A DNA stretch of 6,584 nt from NCBI GenBank assembly GCA_027346035.1, contig DAIESZ010000116.1, positions 1 through 6,584 on the forward strand. Reading direction: 5' to 3'. A program made the translations under genes and the position numbers. Numbering within the stretch: the first letter of the stretch is position 1; each line of letters opens with the position of its first letter. Positions 1 to 4,738 of this stretch are shown here, piece after piece. The DNA is from Propionibacteriaceae bacterium (GTDB lineage: Bacteria > Actinomycetota > Actinomycetes > Propionibacteriales > Propionibacteriaceae). Below the pieces are notes generated by a model. It had not been told where the DNA came from. It saw only the letters and a list, made by a program, of their open reading frames with translations, and made no database searches.

Positions 1-107
1 TGGGGCCCGTTGCCGCTTGCCGGCCCGACTGGCGCGCCTGGGCGCTGGGTGTCAGGCCTGGGCGGGAGGGCGGTCGCATCGGTGGGCGCGGCGTCCCTCG
101 GCATGAC
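1..107. other. Non-coding or unassigned left edge
   Basis: This is the sequence downstream of the SAF-domain gene. It is GC-rich. A minus-strand frame opens at an ATG near position 85 and stays open to the window edge, but its translation (MRPPSRPGLTPS...) resembles nothing I recognise. I see no U-tract hairpin that would mark a terminator, and no recognisable gene. Confidence 0.4.
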
Positions 108-731
108 CTATCCGATCGCGATGCCCAGCGCCGAGGTGGCAGCCCACCCGGCAAGAGCCACCGCGGTCTTCGGCGGGCAACTGACCACGACCACCGCCCC
201 CGTGCCGCCGGAGTCGAGGAATCCGTCCCCGGACGCCTCGGTCGGGAGTGCCGCGACCCTCACCCGCTCGGCCACGGTGACGACGGATCCGTCGCCGGCG
301 GTGGCGACCACTGTCACCAGGTCGCCGACACTCACGAGGGCGAGGAGGGCGGCGTCCGCGAGGCGGAAGGGGACCAGGCGCTCTCCGGGAGCGGCCAGAG
401 AACTCGCCCCGGACAGGTTGCTGGCCGTGAGCGGCGTCCCTGCCGAGAGAGCGGCGCTGAGCGTGCGCCCTGCGGCGTCCGCGGTGAGGGTGAGGGCTCG
501 CGCGGGCACCAGCGCAACGGGGTAGCGGCGGCCAGCAAGGTCGTCGGTGGTGAGGACGCTGCCGGCGGTGAGGTCGCGGGCCGCGACCATGACCATCGTC
601 GTCGCGGGTTCGGGGGGCGACGCGACCGCCACGAGGCAGAGCATGGCGATCCCCGCGAAGATTGAGGCCAGCGTCCGCCGGTGCCACGAGACGGCGCGCG
701 CGAGGGAGCGCCGCAATGAACTGATCGTCAC
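108..731 (-). CDS. Membrane-anchored SAF-domain protein (CpaB/RcpC-like)
   Basis: A 207-residue protein. A basic N-terminus (residues 7-19, rich in Arg) precedes one hydrophobic segment at about 22-38 (FAGIAMLCLVAVAS), suggesting an uncleaved signal anchor with the rest outside. Residues 45-108 fit a SAF fold: VAARDLTAGSVLTTDDL, then GRTLSAALSAGTPLTASNL, the two-part pattern seen in CpaB/FlgA-type proteins. The C-terminal half (112-207) is Val/Ala-rich and looks like a beta domain. CpaB proteins act in Flp pilus assembly, but no pilus gene is visible here, so the role is unknown. The GTG start at 731-729 is the only upstream choice, since a stop lies nine codons before it; it has only a weak GGGA just upstream. 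A TTG at 716-714 is the alternative. The start lies inside a 14-bp inverted repeat. It follows the Ruc-like gene by 113 bp and may share its transcript. Confidence 0.82.
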   Translation of the reverse strand: MTISSLRRSLARAVSWHRRTLASIFAGIAMLCLVAVASPPEPATTMVMVAARDLTAGSVLTTDDLAGRRYPVALVPARALTLTADAAGRTLSAALSAGTPLTASNLSGASSLAAPGERLVPFRLADAALLALVSVGDLVTVVATAGDGSVVTVAERVRVAALPTEASGDGFLDSGGTGAVVVVSCPPKTAVALAGWAATSALGIAIG

Positions 732-758
732 GTCCCGATTGTGCGGACGTGACGATCA
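722..758 (-). promoter_or_regulatory. Perfect 14-bp inverted repeat covering the SAF gene start
   Basis: Arm TGATCGTCACGTCC (722-735) and its exact complement GGACGTGACGATCA (745-758) flank a 9-nt loop. The GTG start codon of the SAF gene (731-729) lies within one arm. In mRNA the start would be paired; as DNA it is a good dyad for a dimeric repressor. There is no U-tract, so it is not a classic terminator. Confidence 0.7.
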
Positions 759-763
759 CGGGT

Positions 764-781
764 GAGGTGTGTGCACACCTC
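764..781. promoter_or_regulatory. 18-bp dyad in the Ruc-SAF intergenic gap
   Basis: GAGGTG (764-769) and CACCTC (776-781) are inverted around TGTGCA, and a 10-bp perfect palindrome GTGTGCACAC sits at 769-778. It lies five bases from the 722-758 inverted repeat, on the upstream side of the SAF start. It may be an operator or a short RNA hairpin; the protein that would bind it is unknown. Confidence 0.35.
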
Positions 782-844
782 GGAGGTGGTTGGTACCTGT
801 GCCGGTGGACCTGTGGACAACGGTCGACCTGGTCGCCGCTCGGG

Positions 845-1147
845 TCAGGACGCGGCGCGCTCCGAGCTGCCCGACGACGCCGTGGGGGAGGTCGTCGAGC
901 CCGAGGACGACTCGGTCGAGGACGAGGTCGAGGCGTCCTTCTTCGCGCCGGCGGTCTTCGCGCGAGACGAACTGCGGTTGTCGGTTGCGTAGAAGCCGGA
1001 CCCCTTGAACACGACGCCCACCGGGTTGTACACCTTGCGCAGCGCGCCGTTGCACGCCTCGCAGTGCGTCAGTACGGGGTCGGTGAACTTCTGCACGACC
1101 TCGAGCTCATTGCCACACTCGGTGCAACGGTATTGGTAGGTGGGCAT
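845..1147 (-). CDS. ruc: FmdB-family zinc-ribbon protein, Ruc (Rv0991c)-like redox chaperone
   Basis: A 100-residue protein beginning MPTYQYRCTECG. Four cysteines in two CxxC pairs (C8/C11 and C29/C32) form the FmdB zinc ribbon, followed by the conserved GVVFKGSGFYATD block (about residues 43-56). From about 58 the rest is a Ser/Thr/Glu/Ala-rich tail, expected to be disordered. The layout matches M. tuberculosis Rv0991c (Ruc), a redox-regulated chaperone whose cysteines release zinc on oxidation and which works with the Hsp70 system; that function is inferred here by similarity. I chose the ATG at 1147 over the ATG at 1165 because the family starts MPTY and GAGGTG lies just upstream of 1147. 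The gene is preceded by about 530 bp of repeat-rich DNA and followed by the SAF gene. No CIRCE (HrcA) site was seen upstream. Confidence 0.9.
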   Translation of the reverse strand: MPTYQYRCTECGNELEVVQKFTDPVLTHCEACNGALRKVYNPVGVVFKGSGFYATDNRSSSRAKTAGAKKDASTSSSTESSSGSTTSPTASSGSSERAAS

Positions 1148-1150
1148 CGG

Positions 1151-1156
1151 CACCTC
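1151..1156 (-). promoter_or_regulatory. Ribosome binding site deciding the Ruc-like start
   Basis: GAGGTG on the minus strand lies 3 nt before the ATG at 1147. The alternative ATG at 1165 has no purine-rich site before it. This, with the family's MPTY start, fixes the start six codons downstream of the longest ORF. Confidence 0.65.
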
Positions 1157-1180
1157 ACTCGACATGTCACGGACGGATTC

Positions 1181-1200
1181 ACGGGCTACCCGTTAGGGTA
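1181..1200 (-). promoter_or_regulatory. Candidate promoter and dyad of the Ruc-like gene
   Basis: On the minus strand a -10-like TACCCT (1200-1195, TAnnnT type) would start RNA near 1188, leaving a leader of about 40 nt before the ATG at 1147. No convincing -35 is seen. Directly after it, ACGGG-CTA-CCCGT (1181-1193) is a short inverted repeat overlapping the predicted start point, a position that would suit a repressor. Confidence 0.35.
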
Positions 1201-1230
1201 CGACCCGCCAACTCAACAGCGGAAATCGCC

Positions 1231-1282
1231 CGGATGTTCCCACGAGACGGGTGACCGCGGATGTTCCCATGAGACGGGTCAC
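1231..1282. repeat. Two 25-bp direct repeats upstream of the Ruc-like gene
   Basis: Copies at 1231-1255 and 1258-1282 share 23 of 25 bases (core GGATGTTCCCA and GAGACGGGT) at a 27-bp period. Relative to the candidate -10 of the Ruc-like gene they lie about 40-95 bp upstream, where an activator might bind. They also lie next to further repeats. The function is unknown. Confidence 0.6.
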
Positions 1283-1308
1283 ACGGCCAGGGCGGCCGGC
1301 CCGGCATC

Positions 1309-1417
1309 CCCGGGGTGGGGGTCCGGCGTGCGGCGGAGCTGGGGCCGGCGTCAGGCGGGGCGGAGGACCTGCGTGCGGCGCAGCCGGGGCCGGCGTCCCG
1401 GGGTGGGGGCCCGGCGT
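1309..1417. repeat. GC-rich dispersed repeat pair, 88 bp apart
   Basis: A 21-bp stretch at 1309-1329 recurs at 1397-1417 with one mismatch (T/C within GGGGGTCCGGCGT versus GGGGGCCCGGCGT). Between them GGGGCCGGCGT also occurs twice (1341-1351, 1386-1396). This looks like an old local duplication in low-complexity sequence. Confidence 0.5.
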
Positions 1418-1440
1418 CGCGCGTGTGGGCCCGAGGGACG

Positions 1441-1503
1441 GCTGGCGATATCGACGCTTGTGCTGGCGATCACTGCCGAGTTGCTGGCGAAGTCTGCCGT
1501 TTG
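1441..1503. repeat. Three 21-bp repeats headed by GCTGGCGA
   Basis: GCTGGCGA begins at 1441, 1462 and 1483, exactly 21 bp apart, i.e. two turns of B-DNA. The second and third units also share TGCCG at the same offset. The inverted form CGCCAGC follows at 1515-1521 and 1534-1540, giving five copies of this 7-mer in 100 bp. The pattern suits repeated binding sites on one DNA face, though this is inference. Confidence 0.6.
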
Positions 1504-1521
1504 GGCGTTGTTTTCGCCAGC
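1483..1521. repeat. 9-bp inverted repeat between the repeat arrays
   Basis: GCTGGCGAA (1483-1491) and TTCGCCAGC (1513-1521) are perfect complements around a 21-nt loop. On the minus strand this follows the cyclo-ligase stop codon by about 175 bp. It lacks a U-tract, so I do not call it an intrinsic terminator. Confidence 0.4.
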
Positions 1522-1525
1522 AAGA

Positions 1526-1649
1526 GCAGAGATCGCCAGCCGTTCACGAAGGGTGGGCAGAGATCGCCGGCCGATCACGAACGGTGGGCAGCCGTCGCCG
1601 GCCGTTCACGAAGGGTGCGCAGGGATCGCCGGCTGCCCGTCGGGGGTGG
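1526..1649. repeat. Four tandem copies of a 31-bp repeat
   Basis: Units run 1526-1556, 1557-1587, 1588-1618 and 1619-1649. Each begins GCAG, then GATCGCC or a close variant, and ends near CACGAAGGGTGG. The first three are close matches; the fourth has decayed in its second half. The period of exactly 31 bp is about three helical turns. It resembles the minisatellite or interspersed-unit loci of mycobacterial intergenic regions, but I cannot assign it to a named family. Confidence 0.75.
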
Positions 1650-1694
1650 CTACGCAGGGCGATCCGGGTGGGATCGGCGGCCACGCGCGGCGCT

Positions 1695-2618
1695 TCAGAC
1701 CAGGCCTCCACGGGTGGAGGGTTCCTGTCGCCGGGTCGGGGTGATCCGCGACTGGGTGACGATGGCATCGACCCGACGGTCGTGCGGTTCGGTGGGCAGG
1801 TCGTCGACGATGTCGGCGTCGTCGAGCAGGATCCATGCCGGGACGCCGGGACGCGCGGCGCGCAGGGCTCGGTCGTACCAGCCTCCGCCGACGCCCAGAC
1901 GGCGTCCGTCGCGTGTCGCGGCCAGGCCTGAGCAGAGCACGAGATCGGCCTTCGACAAGGGAACCTCCTCGATCAGCCCACGTGAGCGGATGGAGGCGCC
2001 GGCCCCGGCAATCCCGCTGACTCCGCCAGAGACGGCGCGCCCGGCACTCAGGTCGGCCCCGCCGCCCCCGGCAATCCCACTGACTCCGCCAGAGGCGGCG
2101 CACCCGGCACTCAGGTCGGCCCCGCCGCCACCTGCGCCCCCGACGCCCCCGGCCCACGGACCCACGGGCTCGGCGCTTCCGTGAGTCCCGACGCCCCCGG
2201 TATTTCCGACGTCACCGCCGCTGCCCTCGGCACGTCCGTCGGCCCCTCCCCCCCGGGTCCCCGGCCCAGCGGGCTCGGGGATACCCCACAACCCGGGCCG
2301 CAGCCCGTCGCGTCCCCGATACCGGGCCCAGGCCGGGTCATGACGCCCGGCGAGCAGGGGCACGAGCACTCGATTGCCCCGGGCGAACAGCCGGTCGACG
2401 AGGTCGAGCGTGCCGGGTTCGTCACCGGTGGACAGGTAGCACGCGACGCAGGCCGAGGGCTCGATGGCCCGAAGCAGCAGGGCGGTGCGGGCGGCGTCCG
2501 CCTCGCGTCGCCGCACGACTCCCCGCGCCGCGCGCGCCCGGCGTATCCTGGCCCGCAGTTCGGCCTTGGCCTCCCGGACGTCGCCCCCCGGGGCGGCACC
2601 GGGGGACGTCGCGCTCAT
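1695..2618 (-). CDS. 5-formyltetrahydrofolate cyclo-ligase with a low-complexity insert
   Basis: This cytosolic enzyme uses ATP to turn 5-formyl-THF into 5,10-methenyl-THF, returning it to the one-carbon pool. The 307 residues exceed the usual 190-210. The N-terminal half is standard: KAELRARIRRAR (18-29), the strand VACYLSTGDEPGTL (58-71), VLVPLL (84-89) and GLWGIPEP (109-116). The C-terminal half resumes near 216 with EEVPLSKADLVL and holds the ATP-site motif LGVGGGWYDRAL (241-252). Between them, residues 117-215 form a Gly/Ala/Ser-rich insert with a 21-residue unit repeated twice (about 164-205). In homologues this place is a short turn, so the insert probably loops out and the enzyme is likely active. 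The ATG at 2618 fits a leaderless start. It diverges from moeA. In M. tuberculosis Rv0992c has the same neighbours. Confidence 0.88.
   Translation of the reverse strand: MSATSPGAAPGGDVREAKAELRARIRRARAARGVVRRREADAARTALLLRAIEPSACVACYLSTGDEPGTLDLVDRLFARGNRVLVPLLAGRHDPAWARYRGRDGLRPGLWGIPEPAGPGTRGGGADGRAEGSGGDVGNTGGVGTHGSAEPVGPWAGGVGGAGGGGADLSAGCAASGGVSGIAGGGGADLSAGRAVSGGVSGIAGAGASIRSRGLIEEVPLSKADLVLCSGLAATRDGRRLGVGGGWYDRALRAARPGVPAWILLDDADIVDDLPTEPHDRRVDAIVTQSRITPTRRQEPSTRGGLV
2003..2128 (-). repeat. 63-bp in-frame tandem duplication inside the cyclo-ligase gene
   Basis: Two copies, 2003-2065 and 2066-2128, differ at about three bases. Sixty-three bases equal 21 codons, so the frame is kept; each copy encodes a unit like GGGGADLSAG-ASGGVSGIA. 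It sits within the Gly-rich insert (about 1974-2270) and is probably prone to slippage. Confidence 0.85.
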
Positions 2619-2636
2619 GCGCCTATGGTAAGAGCC
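2619..2636. promoter_or_regulatory. Shared bidirectional leaderless promoter core
   Basis: The 18-bp gap between the two divergent genes contains CTATGGTAAG. On the plus strand TATGGT (2624-2629) is a TAnnnT -10 element with the moeA ATG (2637) 7 nt beyond it. On the minus strand TACCAT (2630-2625) is a -10 element with the cyclo-ligase ATG (2618) 6 nt beyond it. Both starts therefore fall at the expected transcription start point, and neither gene has room for a ribosome binding site. No clear -35 is seen on either side, as is common for actinobacterial promoters. Confidence 0.6.
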
Positions 2637-3953
2637 ATGCCGATATTCCGACGCCGCAAGTCCCTGCCGGAGGTCGAGCCGGAGGCACCCCCGCAGGAAT
2701 TCACCTACGTTCCCGACGCCGGCGACGAGTCGCTGCGTCCGATGGCCGAGCACCGTGACCGGCTGCTGAGTCAGGTGGAGCCGCTCATCGCGTTCGGCAT
2801 GTCCCTCTACGACGCGTGGGGGCTGGCGTTGTGCGAGGACATCACCTCGGACATGAACCTGCCGCGCTTCGACAACGCCCAGGTCGACGGTTACGCGGTG
2901 CGGGCGATCGACGTGTCCCGGGCCCGGGTCGCCGACCCGATCACGCTGCGGGTGATCGGCACCCTCTACGCCGGGGACGCCACCGCTCTGCAGATGGGTC
3001 CCCGCGAGGCGGTGCGGATCATGGCCGGTGCGCCGATGCCTCTCGGCGCGGACGCCGTGCTGCCGTTCGAGGTCACCGACCGTGGCGCAGGGGCCGTGCG
3101 AGTGTACGTCCCGATCGACGAGGGTGCGAACGTGCGTCCGCTCGGTAGCGACGTCGCCGACGGTGACGTGCTGGCCCGTCAGGGGCAGGTGGTCGACTCC
3201 CGGCTGATCGGCCTGCTCGCCGGGGTCGGTGTCGACAAGGTGCTGGCGCGGCCGCACCCCCGGGTCGTGGTGATCAGCACCGGCGCCGAACTCGTCGAGC
3301 CGGGGCGTCCGCTCACCAACCCGGCGCAGATCTACGACGCGAACCTCGACCTCATAGCGGCCGCGGCCAAGGCGGCCGGGGCGCTGGTCTACCGCGTGCC
3401 CGCGCACAGCGACGATCCCGACCGGCTGCGCGACATCGTCACCGACCAACTGATCCGCGCCGACCTGATCATCACCACCGGCGGCATCAGCGAGGGGGAC
3501 GCCGACGTCGTCAAGCAGGTGATGCCCGGCATGGGACTCACCGACTTCGCCGACGTGGCCATCCAGCCCGGCAAGCCGCAGGGATTCGGGCTGATCGGCG
3601 AGGACAAGGTGCCGGTGATCATGCTGCCGGGCAACCCGGTGAGCGCCTACGTGTCGTTCGAGGCGTTCGTGCTGCCGGTCATCCGCAGGCTGATGGGCAT
3701 CGAACAGGTGAACAACCCGCCGGTGCGCTGCGTGGCCGAGTCGATCATGCGCTCGACCAAGGGCAAGCTGCAGTTCGGCCGGGGGATCGTCCGCAACGAC
3801 AACGGACGCCGCTTCGTGCAGCTGGTCGGCGGGCACGGTTCGCACCTGCTCGGCGACCTGGCCAGGGCCAACGCGCTCGTGCTGCTGCCGCCGGAGGTCG
3901 AGAAGGTGGCCGCCGGCGACCTGGTCCACTGCTGGATGCTCGACCACGACTGA
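2637..3953 (+). CDS. moeA: MoeA-family molybdopterin molybdotransferase, or Glp (gephyrin-like division protein)
   Basis: A 438-residue protein with the whole MoeA layout. NAQVDGYAV (80-88) carries the active-site Asp84, GAPMPLGADAVLPFE (131-145) follows, VVVISTGAELVEPG opens the MPT-binding domain, TTGGISEGDADVV (280-292) holds the Asp288 loop, and MLPGNPVSAYVSFEAFVLP (329-347) is the conserved Pro-rich turn before the C-terminal beta domain. MoeA inserts molybdate into adenylylated molybdopterin in the cytosol. The catalytic motifs look intact. About 35 extra residues precede the usual start, beginning MPIFRRRKSLPEVEP. The ATG at 2637 is favoured because of the -10 just before it; an ATG at 2625 (MVRAMPIF) or 2742 is possible. 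moaC follows by 41 bp, supporting cofactor synthesis, while a GlpR-like gene downstream suggests a Glp role instead or as well. Confidence 0.93.
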   Translation: MPIFRRRKSLPEVEPEAPPQEFTYVPDAGDESLRPMAEHRDRLLSQVEPLIAFGMSLYDAWGLALCEDITSDMNLPRFDNAQVDGYAVRAIDVSRARVADPITLRVIGTLYAGDATALQMGPREAVRIMAGAPMPLGADAVLPFEVTDRGAGAVRVYVPIDEGANVRPLGSDVADGDVLARQGQVVDSRLIGLLAGVGVDKVLARPHPRVVVISTGAELVEPGRPLTNPAQIYDANLDLIAAAAKAAGALVYRVPAHSDDPDRLRDIVTDQLIRADLIITTGGISEGDADVVKQVMPGMGLTDFADVAIQPGKPQGFGLIGEDKVPVIMLPGNPVSAYVSFEAFVLPVIRRLMGIEQVNNPPVRCVAESIMRSTKGKLQFGRGIVRNDNGRRFVQLVGGHGSHLLGDLARANALVLLPPEVEKVAAGDLVHCWMLDHD

Positions 3954-3960
3954 TCACGAC

Positions 3961-3974
3961 CCGGCCGCGGCCGG
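3961..3974. repeat. 14-bp perfect palindrome between moeA and moaC
   Basis: CCGGCCGCGGCCGG lies eight bases after the moeA stop and just before the moaC ribosome binding site. With flanking GACC (3958) and GGTC (3976) it could form a GC-only hairpin. There is no U-tract, so it is not an intrinsic terminator; it could slow transcription, protect an mRNA end or be chance. Confidence 0.4.
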
Positions 3975-3977
3975 TCC

Positions 3978-3988
3978 GGAAGGGAAGG
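3978..3988 (+). promoter_or_regulatory. Strong ribosome binding site of moaC
   Basis: GGAAGGGAAGG ends 6 nt before the moaC ATG at 3995. It is the strongest Shine-Dalgarno sequence in the window and contrasts with the leaderless-type starts of moeA and the GlpR-like gene, which fits moaC being translated from a longer moeA-moaC transcript. Confidence 0.7.
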
Positions 3989-3994
3989 CGAGCC

Positions 3995-4561
3995 ATGGGT
4001 GAGTTCGACGACGACCTCATCGACGACCAACCCCAGGTGCAGCTGACGCACCTGACGGCGTCCGGTGAGGCGCACATGGTGGACATCGGCGACAAACAAC
4101 CGTCGGTGCGGCTGGCGTCGGCGGCGGGCACGGTGCTGCTGAGCACCGAGTGCGTGGCGCTGCTGCGTGACGGGTCGATCCCCAAGGGCGACGCGCTGGC
4201 CGTCGCCCGGATCGCCGGGATCATGGGCGCCAAGAAGACGCCCGACATCATCCCGTTGTGCCACCCGCTGCCATTGAGCGGCGTCGACGTGAACCTGCAC
4301 GTGCACGACCAGGGGGTCGAGATCCGCGCGACGGTGCGCACCACCTACTCCACCGGCGTCGAGATGGAGGCGCTCACCGCCGTGTCCACCGCCGCCCTGG
4401 CGCTGATCGACATGGTCAAGGCCGTCGACAAGCACGCCCGGATCACCGACGTGCGGGTGACCGCGAAGTCGGGTGGACGCTCCGGCGACTGGCGCGAGGC
4501 CGAACCCTCGGCGTCCGCGGCGTCCGGCGACGTGTGGGACGAATCGGACTTCGTGTCCTGA
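3995..4561 (+). CDS. moaC: Cyclic pyranopterin monophosphate synthase MoaC
   Basis: MoaC converts the MoaA product 3',8-cyclo-GTP into cyclic pyranopterin monophosphate, the first stable intermediate of molybdenum-cofactor synthesis. The 188 residues carry all family blocks: HMVDIGDK (27-34), MGAKKTPDIIPLCHPLPLSGV (77-97, split here as MGAKKTPDII and PLCHPLPLSGV) with the conserved His90, GVEMEALTAVSTAA (121-134), and DMVKAVDK (139-146), where Asp139 and Lys142 match the E. coli catalytic pair D128/K131, then SGGRSGDW. It is longer than the usual 160 or so residues by an acidic N-terminus (GEFDDDLIDD) and a Ser/Ala/acidic tail. The start at 3995 has a strong ribosome binding site. It lies 41 bp after moeA and is probably cotranscribed. 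moaA, moaB, moaD and moaE are not in the window. Confidence 0.95.
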   Translation: MGEFDDDLIDDQPQVQLTHLTASGEAHMVDIGDKQPSVRLASAAGTVLLSTECVALLRDGSIPKGDALAVARIAGIMGAKKTPDIIPLCHPLPLSGVDVNLHVHDQGVEIRATVRTTYSTGVEMEALTAVSTAALALIDMVKAVDKHARITDVRVTAKSGGRSGDWREAEPSASAASGDVWDESDFVS

Positions 4562-4738
4562 GGTCCGGACGTGGTCGTCGCTCGGGCTCTCCCGATCTGC
4601 AGGCGACTCGCCGGTTTCCTGGCGTGGCTGCAGGTGCGGGCCCCTGTTGCCTGCGGATTCGGAGGTTTCCGCGGCGGATCCGGACCCCGCGCGGGGTGTC
4701 TGCGCGGCGTCCGCGGTGGCGCAGCTTAGCGTGTCCGT
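4562..4738. other. 177-bp gap after moaC with the GlpR-like gene promoter
   Basis: No gene is seen here. Small dyads occur at 4582-4595 (TCGGG-CTCT-CCCGA) and a perfect palindrome ACCCCGCGCGGGGT at 4684-4697. Neither is followed by a U-tract, so termination after moaC is not shown. The 3' end carries the -10 of the next gene. Confidence 0.45.
4727..4732 (+). promoter_or_regulatory. -10 element of a leaderless GlpR-like gene
   Basis: TAGCGT (TAnnnT type) ends 6 nt before the GTG start at 4739, so transcription should begin at or next to the start codon. No ribosome binding site is present. No good -35 is seen. Confidence 0.5.

Larger units (their letters stand above)
1166..1694. other. 530-bp repeat-rich intergenic region
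   Basis: This stretch lies between the end of the cyclo-ligase gene and the start of the Ruc-like gene. No frame in it gives a recognisable protein; open frames are long only because of high GC. It holds a candidate promoter near 1195, 25-bp direct repeats (1231-1282), a GC-rich repeat pair (1309-1417), a 21-bp periodic repeat (1441-1503) and four 31-bp tandem copies (1526-1649). Confidence 0.6.

Noticed and set aside
1148..1165. Longer Ruc-like start at the ATG at 1165.
   Set aside because: No ribosome site precedes it and the family begins MPTY, which is reached at 1147.
1166..1200. CIRCE (HrcA) element upstream of the Ruc-like gene.
   Set aside because: No TTAGCACTC/GAGTGCTAA type inverted repeat is found there.
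1310..1360. G-quadruplex motif.
   Set aside because: G runs are uneven and the loops between four runs of three are too long for a strict motif.
1526..1649. CRISPR array.
   Set aside because: Units are directly adjacent with no unique spacers and the fourth copy is decayed; it is a tandem repeat.
1251..2184. Long plus-strand frames across the repeat region and the cyclo-ligase 3' half.
   Set aside because: Arg/Pro/Ala-rich shadows with no known motif; the minus strand carries the real enzyme, and the repeat region shows no codon pattern.
2181..2636. Plus-strand open extension in frame with moeA, adding 152 codons.
   Set aside because: It runs antisense to the conserved N-terminal half of the cyclo-ligase, is Pro/Gly-rich without family motifs, and the -10 just before 2637 supports the shorter start.
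2619..3947. Minus-strand open frame of about 440 codons antisense to moeA, continuous with the cyclo-ligase.
   Set aside because: Its His/Asp/Val-rich translation is a typical high-GC shadow of moeA; the cyclo-ligase family start lies at 2618.
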